A stretch of 64,000 bases of DNA from Pseudonocardia sp. SCN 73-27 (GCA_001725415.1 MEGH01000012.1:56841-120840); one strand, 5' to 3'; positions 16,751 through 26,180 are shown, counted from the first letter of the stretch. Program-made: numbers and translations. Notes: a model not told the origin generated them from the letters alone.

Positions 16751-17410
16751 TCAGATCGGGTCGGCGGCTGCCGCCCCGACCTCGATCCCGTACTCGATCC
16801 CTGCGTCGACCAGCGAGTCGGCCAGGTACTGGCCCGACGAGCGCTCGCAGTGCAGGAGGTAGGAGCGGGTTCGGGCAGCACCGTCGGCACGGTCGTCACG
16901 CACGACGTCGGTGACGACGCGCGCCACCGACGACCGGAACGCCGACCCGTTCGGTACGACGCGGTCGGTCAGGTCGATCGCGCAGACCTTCGACAGCAGC
17001 AGCGGTGCCGCCTCGCCCGTCAGCCGGACCAGGGCGCGGCCGTGGGTGACGTCGACGACGGAGGCGAACTCGCCGCTGTCGGCGACGATGGCGCCGACCC
17101 CCGCGAGCAGCTCGCCACCGGTGCCGGGGGCACCGAGGACCAGCCACTCACCGGGACCGGAGCCGACGACGAGCGCGCCGGCCAGCGGCCCGCCCCGGGG
17201 TCGGGCGGTGCGTCCGAACGACGTCCCGAGCGCGGTGCGCACGGACCCGTCGGCGGGGCCGCGGACGGTGAGCTTGACCAGCGGGCCGAGGTCGGTCAGC
17301 CGGAGCCCGCCCGTCGCGTGGCGGGCAGTGGTCTCCCAGCCGTCGACGGTGCGCAGCGGTCCCGGGAACGACAGGGCCGTGCGGGCGATCGGAGCGGCGA
17401 TGTCAGACAC
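16751..17410 (-). CDS. Sarcosine-oxidase-type gamma subunit (NMG dehydrogenase subunit MgdD-like)
   Basis: A 219-residue SoxG homologue with a GcvT-like fold. It has LSFPGPLRTVDGWETTA at the start, LVVGSGPGEWLVLGAPG near 95 and FASVVDVTHGRALVRLTG near 125. It is a structural subunit of the heterotetrameric flavoenzyme that oxidises N-methyl groups and transfers the C1 unit to THF. It overlaps the alpha gene by 8 bp. Order beta-delta-alpha-gamma is the same in sarcosine oxidase and in N-methylglutamate dehydrogenase operons. The upstream mgs/gmaS-like genes favour the latter. Confidence 0.85.
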   Translation of the reverse strand: MSDIAAPIARTALSFPGPLRTVDGWETTARHATGGLRLTDLGPLVKLTVRGPADGSVRTALGTSFGRTARPRGGPLAGALVVGSGPGEWLVLGAPGTGGELLAGVGAIVADSGEFASVVDVTHGRALVRLTGEAAPLLLSKVCAIDLTDRVVPNGSAFRSSVARVVTDVVRDDRADGAARTRSYLLHCERSSGQYLADSLVDAGIEYGIEVGAAAADPI

Positions 17411-20273
17411 GCTGACGTTCTCCCTCGGGATCGAAGTGGGCGTGCTCGGCGGTGACCTCGACCGTCGTGTCGCTGCCGTTGCGCAGCCGGACGGTGAGGC
17501 GGGTGCCGGGGTCGGCCAGGTGGGCGTCGACCTGCCCCAGGCAGATCGGGTGCCCCAGCGTCGGCGACAGCCGGCTGGAGGTGATCCGGCCGACGATGTA
17601 GCCGCCGTCGCTGATGATCTGGCTGGCCTCCTCGGGGATCACCGACGTGTCGAGCGGGCGGAGCCCGACGAGCATCGGGTACTCCCCACGCGCGGCCTGC
17701 CAGGCCAGCTCGGGCTTGCCGGCGAAGTCGGACTTGTCGAGCTTGACGACCCGGTCGAGCCCCGCGGAGTAGGCCTTGGTGAGGCCGTCGGTGTCCTGAC
17801 CGACGATGAAGTGGCCCTTCTCCAGCCGCAGGATGCGCTGCGCCTCGACCCCGAACGGGGCGATGCCCAGGTCGGCGCCCGTGGCCATCAGCGCCTCCCA
17901 CACGTGCAGCCCGTAGCTCGCCGGGACGTGCAGCTCGTAGGACAGCTCGCCGGTGAACCCGATGCGCCACAACACGCAGTTGTCGACGCCGGCGATCGTG
18001 CCGGTGCGGACGTTCATGTAGCCGAAGGCCGTGTTGTCGAGGTCGACGTCGGTCAGCCGGGCGAGCAGCTCGCGCGACTTCGGGCCCGCGACGTTGATGC
18101 TCGCGAACGCCGTCGTCACCGGCGTGATGTGGATCTGCCACTCGGGATGCTCGGTCTGCAGCCAGTTCTCGGCCCACTCCCATACCGTCCCGGCGCCCGA
18201 GGACGTCGTCGACATCAGGTAGTGGTTCTCGGCGAGCCGACCGGTGACGCCGTCGTCGAGCACGACGCCGTCCTCGGCGCACATGACGCCGTAGCGGACG
18301 CGCCCGATCCCGAGCTTCGACCACTTGTTGACGTAGAGCAGGTTGAGCAGCTTCGGGACGTCGGGGCCCTGCAGGTCGAGCTTGCCGATCGGCGTCACGT
18401 CGATGATGCCGACGCCTGCCCGGACGTTGCGGACCTCGGCCGCGGGGTCGCCGTAGTGTTCGGGGCGGATCCATTGGCCCGCGATCAGCGGGGTGGCCTT
18501 GTGCGCCTCGTGCCAGGGCTGCACGGGGGAGTGGCGGACCGGCTCGAACTTGCGGCCCGCCAGGGCTCCGAGCGTGATCGGCGTGTACATCGGGCGCCAC
18601 GTCGTCGCGCCGGTCTCGGCGATCGTCTTCCCCGTCGCATGGGCGACGAGCGCGACGGTGTTGACGGTCTCCAGCTTGCCCTGAGCGGGGCCCATGGTCG
18701 CCGTCGTGTAGCGCTTGACCAGCTCGGACGAGTCGTAGCCCTCCTTCACCGCGGTGAGGATGTCCTTGGCCGACACGTCCTCGGACATGTCGACGAACCC
18801 GCCCGTCGGCGTCGCGTAGAACAGCTCCGGGTGGTGGCGCAGCCCCAGCGCCGGGACCGGCTCGGCCGGGCGTGGGGTGGCGGCGGGCCCGTCGGGTCGG
18901 CCCGCGGCGTGGACCGCCGCGAGGGCCGACGCTCGTGCCGCCGCCTCGCGTCCCGCCGCCTCGGCATGGGCGACGAGCTCCTCGCGGGTCCCGTCGCCCG
19001 CGATGCCGCCGACCGCGATGACGCCGTCGGGCGTGGCCCCCGGGTCGGGGACGAACCGCGCCGCATCGGGCCGGTACACGGGGTTGGCACCGGACATGTT
19101 GAGCAGTGACGTCGGGGCCGTCCAGCCGATGGCGGTGACGAGCAGGTCGGCTTCGATGCGGCTGCCGTCGGACAGCTCGACGGCCTCGACGCCACCACGG
19201 CCGGTGGCGCGCACGACGGTCCGGCCGTGCCGGGCGTCGACCTCGACGACGTCGACCCCGGCCGCGCGGAGGTCGGCGGCCGCGGCGTCACCCTCGGGGT
19301 TGGCCGTGAACACGACGGCGCGCCGGCCCGGGCGCACCGCGTACAGGTTGAGCAGCCGGCGCACTGCCGTCGACAGCATGACGCCGGGCAGGTCGTTGCC
19401 CGCGAACACGTACGGGCGCTCGATGAGACCCGCCGCGACGACGAGCGTGCCCGCGCGCGCCTTGATCAGCCGCTCCGCGACGTGGGGGAGTCCACGTTGG
19501 ACGAGGGCCAGCCAGTTGTCGTCGTAGCGCGCGGCCACCACCGAGTCGGTGAGGACCTCGATGCCCGCCTCGGCCTCGACCGCGGCGACGAGCTCGTCGC
19601 GCAGCCGCAGGTCGTCGGCGTCGCCCCAGCGCAGGTGCCCGCCCAGCTGGTGTTCCTGCTCGACGAGCATGACGCGCGCGCCGGCGCGCGCCGCCGACAG
19701 CGCGGCGGCGAGCCCGGCCGGTCCACCGCCCGCGACGAGGACGTCGGGGTGGGCGTAGCGCTTGTCGAAGTAGGGCTGCTCGCTGTCCGGGGGTACCTCG
19801 CCCGCGTGGACGAACTGACGCAGCACCTTCTCGTACGTCGGCCACAGCCGTTCCGGCTTGATGAACGTCTTGTAGTAGAAGCCGGTCGCGAGGAAGCGGC
19901 CCGCGAGCTGGTTGACGGCCTTCACGTCGTAACGCAGCGACGGCCACGTGTTCTGCGACCGCACGTCCATGCCGGGCTCGACGAGCCGGTGCGCCGCACG
20001 GACGTTGGGCTCGTCGCCGACCTGCAGGATGGCGCCCGGGTCGAAGATGTCGGCGGTGAGCAGGCCGCGCGGGCGGTGGTACTTGTAGCTGCGCGCGAAC
20101 ATCCGGACACCGGCGGCGGCCAGCGCCGACGCGATGGTGTCGCCGGGGTGCGCGGTGTGGGTGACGCCGTTCCACCGGAACTCGATGGTCCGGCTGCGGT
20201 CGATGACCTCGCCGGGGCGGGCGCCGAGCCGGTGGTCGGCGGCGGCACGGCGGCGGGCTCCGGGGCGCGTCAC
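17403..20273 (-). CDS. Sarcosine-oxidase-type alpha subunit (NMG dehydrogenase subunit MgdC-like)
   Basis: A 956-residue protein. The N-terminus is a 2Fe-2S-fold domain without iron (HTAHPGDTIASALAAAGVR, about 30-50). A pyridine-nucleotide/FAD module follows with VLVAGGGPAGLAAALSAARA (about 165-184). The C-terminal half is a GcvT-type THF-binding domain (for example FGYMNVRTGTIAGVDN, GQVDAHLADPGTRLTVRLRN). It binds NAD and THF and channels the imine to methylene-THF. I start it at GTG 20273, which overlaps the delta stop (GTGA). A longer open frame continues upstream but is antisense-like. Confidence 0.9.
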   Translation of the reverse strand: MTRPGARRRAAADHRLGARPGEVIDRSRTIEFRWNGVTHTAHPGDTIASALAAAGVRMFARSYKYHRPRGLLTADIFDPGAILQVGDEPNVRAAHRLVEPGMDVRSQNTWPSLRYDVKAVNQLAGRFLATGFYYKTFIKPERLWPTYEKVLRQFVHAGEVPPDSEQPYFDKRYAHPDVLVAGGGPAGLAAALSAARAGARVMLVEQEHQLGGHLRWGDADDLRLRDELVAAVEAEAGIEVLTDSVVAARYDDNWLALVQRGLPHVAERLIKARAGTLVVAAGLIERPYVFAGNDLPGVMLSTAVRRLLNLYAVRPGRRAVVFTANPEGDAAAADLRAAGVDVVEVDARHGRTVVRATGRGGVEAVELSDGSRIEADLLVTAIGWTAPTSLLNMSGANPVYRPDAARFVPDPGATPDGVIAVGGIAGDGTREELVAHAEAAGREAAARASALAAVHAAGRPDGPAATPRPAEPVPALGLRHHPELFYATPTGGFVDMSEDVSAKDILTAVKEGYDSSELVKRYTTATMGPAQGKLETVNTVALVAHATGKTIAETGATTWRPMYTPITLGALAGRKFEPVRHSPVQPWHEAHKATPLIAGQWIRPEHYGDPAAEVRNVRAGVGIIDVTPIGKLDLQGPDVPKLLNLLYVNKWSKLGIGRVRYGVMCAEDGVVLDDGVTGRLAENHYLMSTTSSGAGTVWEWAENWLQTEHPEWQIHITPVTTAFASINVAGPKSRELLARLTDVDLDNTAFGYMNVRTGTIAGVDNCVLWRIGFTGELSYELHVPASYGLHVWEALMATGADLGIAPFGVEAQRILRLEKGHFIVGQDTDGLTKAYSAGLDRVVKLDKSDFAGKPELAWQAARGEYPMLVGLRPLDTSVIPEEASQIISDGGYIVGRITSSRLSPTLGHPICLGQVDAHLADPGTRLTVRLRNGSDTTVEVTAEHAHFDPEGERQRV

Positions 20274-20533
20274 GACGTCGCTCCTGCGGTGCCGGCGGCC
20301 GAGCGCTGGGCGTTGTCGACGGTGTTGCGCTCGATCCCGAAGTACCGGCGGCAGCCCGAGCCGTGGTACCAGGTCTCGGAGATCCAGCCGGCCGGGTTGC
20401 GGTGGAAGTACAGGTACCGGCGCCACTGTTCGGGGGTGGCCGTCTCCGGGTCGGGCCTGGACTTCGCCTCTCCGACGTAGCGGAACTCGCTCACGTTGCG
20501 AGCCCCGCAGTTCGGGCACGTCAGCAACATCAT
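20270..20533 (-). CDS. Sarcosine-oxidase-type delta subunit (NMG dehydrogenase subunit MgdB-like)
   Basis: An 87-residue zinc protein with LTCPNCGARNVSEFRYVGEA at the start and WYHGSGCRRYFGIERNTV further on, the standard SoxD pattern with three or four zinc ligands. The ATG at 20533 has GGAG 7 nt upstream. It is the small assembly subunit of the heterotetramer and is translationally coupled to the alpha gene. Confidence 0.92.
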   Translation of the reverse strand: MMLLTCPNCGARNVSEFRYVGEAKSRPDPETATPEQWRRYLYFHRNPAGWISETWYHGSGCRRYFGIERNTVDNAQRSAAGTAGATS

Positions 20534-20592
20534 GAAAGGTCTCCGGTGCGAGAGCGGTGCGGATGCGGAACGGGGAGGTCGGGTGCGGGCAG

Positions 20593-21891
20593 CTAGTGGC
20601 CGACGGCTGCCGCCCCCTTCTCTCCGACGAGGCGCCCCTCGTCGAACCGCTCGAGGCCGAACGCGGCGATGATCTCCGGCGGCTTGCCGTGCGCGATGCA
20701 CGCGGCCATCGCCTCGCCCGACACCGGCCCCGCCTTGAAGCCGTAGGTGCCCCAGCCGACGTCGACGAAGAAGCCCTCGACCGGCGTCAGGCCCATGATC
20801 GGCGAGTAGTCGGGCGTCATGTCGCACAGGCCGGCCCACTGGCGTAGCAGCCGCATCTTCGACAGCCCCGGCATCAGCTCGAGGACGTGCCCCGCGAGGC
20901 CCTCGACGAAGTCGAGCGACCCGCGCGTGGAGTAGGAGGCGAACGGGTCGACGCTCGCGCCGAACACCAGCTCACCGCGGTCGGTCTGGCTGACGTAGGT
21001 GTGCAGCGTGCCCGACACGACGACGGTGTCGAGGAACGGCTTCACCGGTTCGGTGACCGCCGCCTGCAGCGGGAACGTCTGCACCGGCATGTCGACGCCG
21101 ACCATGTCCGAGATCAGGGTCGACCACCCGGCGGTGCAGTTGACCACCACCGGTGCGCTGATCCGTCTGCCGTCGGCGGTGCGCACCCCGGTCACCCGGT
21201 TCGACGCGACGTCGATACCGACGACCTCGGTCTTCTGGTGGATGTGCACCCCGTGCGCGTCGGCCGACCGCGCATACCCCCACACCACCGCGTCGTGGCG
21301 GATGATGCCGCCCGGCGGGTGGTAGAGCGCGCCGAGGATCGGGTAGCGCGTCGACGACGACACGTCCATGTACGGGACGAGCTTCTTGATCTCGGCCGGG
21401 TCGATCACCGACGAGTCGACGCCCTGCAGCTTGTTGACCTCGGCCCGCCAGTGCATCGTGCGCAGCGAACTGTCGTTGTGCGCCAACGTCATGTGCCCGC
21501 GCTGGGAGAACATGACGTTGAAGTTCAGGTCGGCCGCGAGGTGCTCGTAGAGCTTCACCGAGCGGTCGTAGAACCGGACGCCCTCGGGTGTGAGGTAGTT
21601 CGACCGCAGGATCGCGGTGTTGCGTCCCGAACCGCCCGACCCGATGTAGGACTTCTCCAGAACCGCGATGTCGGTGATCCCGTGGTTCTCGGCGAGGTAG
21701 TGCGCGGTGGCCAGCCCGTGCACGCCGCCACCGATGATGATGACGTCGTAGGTCTCCTTCGGGGTGTGATGGCGGAACGCGCGCTCCCACCCCGACCCCG
21801 CCCCGAGCCCGTTCTTCACCAGGCTCCAGGCGGAGTATCGCGACGTGCGCCGGGCCCGTCCCGGGCCGTCGTGCTGTCCGTTGCGGCTCAT
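20593..21891 (-). CDS. Sarcosine-oxidase-type beta subunit (NMG dehydrogenase subunit MgdA-like)
   Basis: This 432-residue FAD subunit carries the amine-oxidising site. The Rossmann motif is DVIIIGGGVHGLATAHYLAE (about 49-68). GALYHPPGGIIRHDAVVWGYA (about 210) is typical of the family, and the C-terminus has GLCDMTPDYSPIMGLTPVEG and DVGWGTYGFKAGPVSGE. The first 30 or so residues are a basic extension not seen in shorter homologues. The sequence alone cannot separate sarcosine from N-methylglutamate as substrate. The gene neighbourhood points to N-methylglutamate. Confidence 0.9.
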   Translation of the reverse strand: MSRNGQHDGPGRARRTSRYSAWSLVKNGLGAGSGWERAFRHHTPKETYDVIIIGGGVHGLATAHYLAENHGITDIAVLEKSYIGSGGSGRNTAILRSNYLTPEGVRFYDRSVKLYEHLAADLNFNVMFSQRGHMTLAHNDSSLRTMHWRAEVNKLQGVDSSVIDPAEIKKLVPYMDVSSSTRYPILGALYHPPGGIIRHDAVVWGYARSADAHGVHIHQKTEVVGIDVASNRVTGVRTADGRRISAPVVVNCTAGWSTLISDMVGVDMPVQTFPLQAAVTEPVKPFLDTVVVSGTLHTYVSQTDRGELVFGASVDPFASYSTRGSLDFVEGLAGHVLELMPGLSKMRLLRQWAGLCDMTPDYSPIMGLTPVEGFFVDVGWGTYGFKAGPVSGEAMAACIAHGKPPEIIAAFGLERFDEGRLVGEKGAAAVGH

Positions 21892-21920
21892 TCCGGCTTT
21901 CTCTCCGAACTGGGTCAGGG

Positions 21921-23276
21921 TCAGAACTGGGTCAGGTAGCGGTCGATCTCCCACTGGGAGACCGTCGAGTGGTAGGCGTCGAACTCCGCGCGCTTGACGC
22001 CGGCGAAGTAGTCGATGAAGTCGCTGCCGTCGGGCAGCACCCCCAGCCCGCGGCGCAGCACCGAGTCCTCGACGAGCTCGTCGACGGCACGGTCGAGCGA
22101 GCGCGGCAGGTGCTGGATCCCGCGCGCGGCGACCTCGGCCGGGTCGAGCGAGAACAGGTTGTCGGTGGTCTGGTCGCCCGGGTCGAGTGCGCGGTCCACG
22201 CCGTCGAGACCGGCCGCCAGCAGCACCGCCGACGACAGGTACGGGTTGGCCGACCCGTCGACACCGCGGTGCTCGACGCGCCCACCCTCGGGCACGCGCA
22301 GCATCAGGCTGCGGTTGTTGCCGCCGTAGGCGACGTACGCCGGGGCCCAGGTGGCGCCCGAGTCCGGGGCGCCGACGCCGATGCGCTTGTAGGAGTTGAC
22401 GGTCGGGCAGATGACACCGGCGCTGGCCCGACCGTGGTCGAGCAGGCCCGCGATGAACTGGTAGGCCACCTTGGACAGGCCGAGCGTGTCGCCGTCGCCC
22501 TCGAACAGCGGCTCGTCGTCGGTGGTCCACAGGCTGAGGTGGGTGTGCAGGCCGTTGCCGGTGACGTTGCTGAACGGCTTGGGCATGAACGTCGCCGTCA
22601 TGCCGGCGTCGTGGGCGAGCATGTGGACCATGTACCGGAAGAAGATCGCCCGGTCGGCCGTGGTGACGGCGTCGGAGTAGTTGAAGTTGCTCTCGAACTG
22701 GCCGTTGCCGTCCTCGTGGTCGTTGGCGTAGTTGCCCCACCCGAGCTCGTTCATGTGCCTGGACAGCGTCGAGAGGAAGTCCCACATCCGGGTCAGGCCC
22801 TTGACCTCGTAACAGGGCTTGGCCGCGCGGTCGAGCGCGTCGGCGATCTCCAGGCCGCCGTCGGGGGTGCGGCGCAGCAGCGAGTACTCGGCCTCGATCC
22901 CGGTCTTGAGGACCCAGCCGCGCTCCTCGCGCATCTGCTCGAGCAGCCGCTTCAGGATGACGCGCGGGGCGTAGGGCCAGGGCTCGCCGTCGACCTGCGG
23001 ATCGCAGTGCAGCACAGCGACGCCCGGCTTCCACGGCACCCGGGTGTAGGACGCGGCGTCGGGGAGCACCGTGAGGTCGGGGTCGGCCGGGCCCTGGCCG
23101 ATGTCACCGGCGGCGAAGCCCGCGAAGCCCGCGCCGCCGTCCATCAGCATGTTCAGGCTCGACCGCGGTACCGCCTTCGCGCACGGCTTGCCGTGCATGT
23201 CGACGAACATCGCCAGGAAGAACTCGATGCCGTCCTCGTCCGCCCGTGCGGCCAGGTCGTCCCGTCCGTCACCCAT
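21921..23276 (-). CDS. Type III glutamine-synthetase homologue, probable gamma-glutamylmethylamide synthetase
   Basis: The 451-residue GlnT/GmaS-type ligase has GS signatures: LKTGIEAEYSLL with the metal glutamates, ANDHEDGNGQFESNFNYSDA (about 188-207), FMPKPFSNVTGNGLHTHLSL (about 233-252), and RVEHRGVDGSANPYL as the Arg/ATP site. In NMG operons this position is held by GmaS, which ligates methylamine to glutamate with ATP. Elsewhere the same family is annotated type III glutamate-ammonia ligase. It lies between the FMN synthase-like gene and the beta subunit, exactly as gmaS does between mgsC and mgdA. Confidence 0.85.
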   Translation of the reverse strand: MGDGRDDLAARADEDGIEFFLAMFVDMHGKPCAKAVPRSSLNMLMDGGAGFAGFAAGDIGQGPADPDLTVLPDAASYTRVPWKPGVAVLHCDPQVDGEPWPYAPRVILKRLLEQMREERGWVLKTGIEAEYSLLRRTPDGGLEIADALDRAAKPCYEVKGLTRMWDFLSTLSRHMNELGWGNYANDHEDGNGQFESNFNYSDAVTTADRAIFFRYMVHMLAHDAGMTATFMPKPFSNVTGNGLHTHLSLWTTDDEPLFEGDGDTLGLSKVAYQFIAGLLDHGRASAGVICPTVNSYKRIGVGAPDSGATWAPAYVAYGGNNRSLMLRVPEGGRVEHRGVDGSANPYLSSAVLLAAGLDGVDRALDPGDQTTDNLFSLDPAEVAARGIQHLPRSLDRAVDELVEDSVLRRGLGVLPDGSDFIDYFAGVKRAEFDAYHSTVSQWEIDRYLTQF

Positions 23277-23325
23277 GCCAACTCCTTCGTCGTAAGCGGC
23301 CAGTGCTGCAGAACGTGCTGTCGCG

Positions 23326-24648
23326 CTAGAAGTTCTGTCCGGGGATCCAGGACGTGCCGGCGAGGGGGACCCGGGCCATGGCCGCCGCCTCGATGGTCAG
23401 CGCCACCAGGTCCTCGGGCTCCAGGTTGCGCAGGTGCGCCTTGCCGCAGGCCCGGGCCAGCGTCTGCGCCTCGAGCGTGAGCACCCGCAGGTAGTTGGCG
23501 ACGCGGCGGCCGCCCTCGACCGGGTCGAGCCGCTTCGCCAGGTCGGGGTCCTGCGTGGTGATGCCGGCCGGGTCGCGCCCGTCCTGGTAGTCGTCGTAGA
23601 AGCCGGGCGCCGAGCCGATCTTCGCGTACTCGTCGGCGTAGCGGGGGTGGTTGTCGCCCAACGCGATCAGGGCAGCGGTGCCGATCGCGACCGCGTCGGC
23701 GCCCAGCGCCATCGCCTTCGCGACATCCGCGCCGGTGCGGATGCCCCCGGAGACGATCAGCTGCACCTTGCGGTGCAGGCCCAGCTCGGCCAGCGCCTGC
23801 ACGGCCTGGGGGATCGCGGCCAGCGTCGGGATGCCGACGTGCTCGATGAACACCTCCTGGGTGGCGGCGGTGCCGCCCTGCATCCCGTCGACGACCACGA
23901 CGTCGGCGCCCGCGGCGACCGCGAGCTTCACGTCGTAGTAGGTGCGGGTGGCGCCGACCTTGACGTAGATCGGCTTCTGCCAGTCGGTGATCTCGCGCAG
24001 CTCGAGGATCTTGATCGTCAGGTCGTCCGGGCCCGTCCAGTCGGGGTGCCGGCACGCGCTGCGCTGGTCGATCCCCGCGGGCAGGGTGCGCATCCCCGCG
24101 ACACGGTCGCTGATCTTCTGCCCCAGCAGCATGCCGCCGCCGCCGGGCTTGGCGCCCTGGCCCAGCACGATCTCGATCGCGTCGGCCGAGCGCAGGTCGT
24201 CGGGGTTCATCCCGTAGCGCGACGGCAGGTACTGGTAGACGAGGTTCTTGGACTGGCCGCGCTCCTCGGGCGTCATGCCGCCGTCGCCGGTGGTGGTCGA
24301 GGTGCCGACCTCGGTCGCGCCCCGGCCGAGCGCCTCCTTGGCCTGCGCGGACAGGGCGCCGAAGCTCATCCCGGCGATGGTGATCGGGATGTCGAGGTGC
24401 AGCGGGTTGCTCGCGTGCCGGTCACCGAGGACGACGTCGGTGTCGCAGCGCTCCCGGTAGCCCTCCAGCGGGTAGCGCGACATGCTCGCGCCGAGGAGCA
24501 GCAGGTCGTCGAAGTGCGGGACGGCGCGCTTGGCGCCCCAGCCGCGGATGTCGTAAACGCCGGTCTCGGCCGCGCGCTGGATGGACGCGATGGTGGCGCG
24601 GTCGAACGTGGCGGACTCGCGCAGCCCGGCCTGGGTGGGATCGATCAT
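23326..24648 (-). CDS. FMN-binding glutamate-synthase-like protein (MgsC/GlxD-like)
   Basis: The 440-residue protein matches the FMN/4Fe-4S central domain of glutamate synthase. Key pieces are DIPITIAGMSFGALSAQAKE (about 95), GQGAKPGGGGMLLGQKIS (about 170), VDGMQGGTAATQEVFIEHVG and VSGGIRTGADVAKAMALGAD. It would pass electrons to 2-oxoglutarate to make the N-methylglutamate backbone together with the two small proteins encoded upstream. Bacteria that split GltB into three genes in this way use them as MgsABC or GlxBCD rather than for ammonia assimilation. Confidence 0.88.
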   Translation of the reverse strand: MIDPTQAGLRESATFDRATIASIQRAAETGVYDIRGWGAKRAVPHFDDLLLLGASMSRYPLEGYRERCDTDVVLGDRHASNPLHLDIPITIAGMSFGALSAQAKEALGRGATEVGTSTTTGDGGMTPEERGQSKNLVYQYLPSRYGMNPDDLRSADAIEIVLGQGAKPGGGGMLLGQKISDRVAGMRTLPAGIDQRSACRHPDWTGPDDLTIKILELREITDWQKPIYVKVGATRTYYDVKLAVAAGADVVVVDGMQGGTAATQEVFIEHVGIPTLAAIPQAVQALAELGLHRKVQLIVSGGIRTGADVAKAMALGADAVAIGTAALIALGDNHPRYADEYAKIGSAPGFYDDYQDGRDPAGITTQDPDLAKRLDPVEGGRRVANYLRVLTLEAQTLARACGKAHLRNLEPEDLVALTIEAAAMARVPLAGTSWIPGQNF

Positions 24649-24678
24649 CGATGGCTCCCGGAAGTCGGTAGGCGCCGG

Positions 24679-25395
24679 TCAGTAGGCAGCGGAGTTGTGG
24701 GCGGCGAAGTGGTAGAGCTGCCGGGCGGAGCCGAAGCGGCGGAACTCCGACGCGTCGTGGGACATGCCCGCGCGGGCGAGCAGCTCGGTCAGCTCGGCGA
24801 CGTGCTCGTCGCGCATCTCCTTCTCCACGCAGTCCGCACCCAGCGACGCGACGCTGCCGCGGACGTAGAGCCGGGCCTCGTAGATCGAGTCGCCCAGCCC
24901 GTCGCCGGCGTCGCCGCACACGACGAGCCGGCCGGCCTGGGCCATGAACGCGCTCATCGGGCCGACGTCGCCGCCCACCACGATGTCGACGCCCTTCATC
25001 GAGATGCCGCAGCGCATGGACGCGCTGCCCTCGATGACCAGCAGGCCGCCGTGCGCGGTGGCCCCGGCGGACTGCGACGCGTCGCCCTTGACCCGCACCG
25101 AGCCCGACATCATGTTCTCGGCGACGCCGGTGCCGACGTTGCCGTGCACCACGATGTCGGCGTGCATGTTCATTCCGGCGCAGTAGTAGCCGGCGGGGCC
25201 GTGGATCTCGACGTCGACCGCGTCGTGCAGGCCGACGGCGATCGCCTCGGCGCCGCGCGGGTTGTGCACCTCGTAGCGCCGTGCCGTCGGGGCGTGCAGC
25301 TCGGCGTTGAGCTCGCGTACCGAGGTCGTGGTGAGATCGACCTTCACCAGTTCCTCCACCGCCTTCTCGGCGCCGACCTCGTTCAGCGCGACCAT
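24679..25395 (-). CDS. GXGXG-motif glutamate-synthase C-terminal-like protein (MgsB/GlxC-like)
   Basis: A 238-residue right-handed beta-helix corresponding to the C-terminal domain of glutamate synthase alpha. Repeats are visible as VDVEIHGPAGYYCAGMNMHA, DIVVHGNVGTGVAENMMSGS and DIVVGGDVGPMSAFMAQAGR. It has a structural role in the split synthase. Its ATG overlaps the amidotransferase 3' end by 13 bp, and the FMN protein gene follows after 30 bp. Confidence 0.88.
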   Translation of the reverse strand: MVALNEVGAEKAVEELVKVDLTTTSVRELNAELHAPTARRYEVHNPRGAEAIAVGLHDAVDVEIHGPAGYYCAGMNMHADIVVHGNVGTGVAENMMSGSVRVKGDASQSAGATAHGGLLVIEGSASMRCGISMKGVDIVVGGDVGPMSAFMAQAGRLVVCGDAGDGLGDSIYEARLYVRGSVASLGADCVEKEMRDEHVAELTELLARAGMSHDASEFRRFGSARQLYHFAAHNSAAY

Positions 25396-26063
25396 GCGTA
25401 GACCCTCTCCGGCTCGGGCTCGACGATCCGGGCGTCCGCGATCCCCGGCAGCTCCGCCAGGGCGTGGTACTCCGATGCCATCGCGACGTAGTCGGCCGTC
25501 TCGGCGATCACGGCAGGCTTGCAGGCGAACGAGTCGCGCAACACCGCGAACTGGGTCGCCGTCGTGACGAGCAGGGTGAAGAACCCGTCGAACTCCTTGA
25601 GGACCATCCGCATCGCGTCCTCGAGGTCGGCTCCGCCGGCGATCTCGCGGCCGATGAACCGGGCCGCGACCTCGGAGTCGTTGTCGGTGGTGCAGGTGAT
25701 CCCGTCGAAGGCCAGGTTCCGGCGCACCGACGCGTGGTTGGAGAACGACCCGTTGTGCACCAGCGCGAGATCGGGCACCGGGGTGAACGGGTGGGCGTGC
25801 TCGGGGGTGATCGCCGACTCGGTGGCCATCCGGGTGTGCCCGACGGCCTGGTAGCCGCTGCGCGAGGCGATGCCGTGCGCGGCGCAGATGTCACGGGGGA
25901 GCCCGACGTCCTTGACGACGTGCATGCCCTCGTCGTCGTAGAGCGCGAGACCGGCGCTGTCAGGGCCGCGCGAGGTCATCGCCTCGATCATCGGCACCAG
26001 GAGCCGTCCGAGCTCCGGCTGCAGCGCGGGGTTCTTCAGGTGCAGTCCGACAATGCCGCACAT
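25383..26063 (-). CDS. Class II glutamine amidotransferase (MgsA/GlxB-like)
   Basis: A 226-residue Ntn amidotransferase. The N-terminal catalytic Cys2 follows the initiator (MCGIVGLHL), and TSRGPDSAGLALY, VGHTRMAT and LVHNGSFSNHASVRRNL complete the glutamine site. In MgsA-type enzymes this domain is thought to act on gamma-glutamylmethylamide. It is first in the minus-strand pathway cluster. The ATG is preceded by a strong AAGGAGG and, further up, by the GntR operator. It is shorter than the roughly 300-residue proteobacterial versions as I remember them. Confidence 0.87.
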   Translation of the reverse strand: MCGIVGLHLKNPALQPELGRLLVPMIEAMTSRGPDSAGLALYDDEGMHVVKDVGLPRDICAAHGIASRSGYQAVGHTRMATESAITPEHAHPFTPVPDLALVHNGSFSNHASVRRNLAFDGITCTTDNDSEVAARFIGREIAGGADLEDAMRMVLKEFDGFFTLLVTTATQFAVLRDSFACKPAVIAETADYVAMASEYHALAELPGIADARIVEPEPERVYAWSR

Positions 26064-26141
26064 GAGCCACCGCCTCCTTCCGACGTGGGTGCCGGACCTC
26101 CGCCGACGACGTCGTCGTCGACGGCTGACCGGGAAAGGTTT

Positions 26142-26180
26142 TGGTGCAAGGTACAGACCTTGTACCTTTGTAGGGCACCA
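26142..26180. promoter_or_regulatory. GntR-type operator between the pathway operon and its regulator
   Basis: Core dyad AAGGTAC-N7-GTACCTT (26148-26168) is perfect, and the 7-nt centre AGACCTT itself echoes a half-site. An outer pair TGGTGC...GCACCA (26142-26147 and 26175-26180) encloses it. It lies about 80 bp before each divergent gene in an otherwise ordinary spacer. Dyads of this kind are typical FadR-subfamily sites, so the adjacent GntR protein is the obvious ligand. Confidence 0.65.

Noticed and set aside
20274-20519. N-terminal extension of the alpha subunit in the same open frame
   Set aside because: The extension is antisense-like and overlaps the delta gene. GTG 20273 with the GTGA overlap gives the normal family start.
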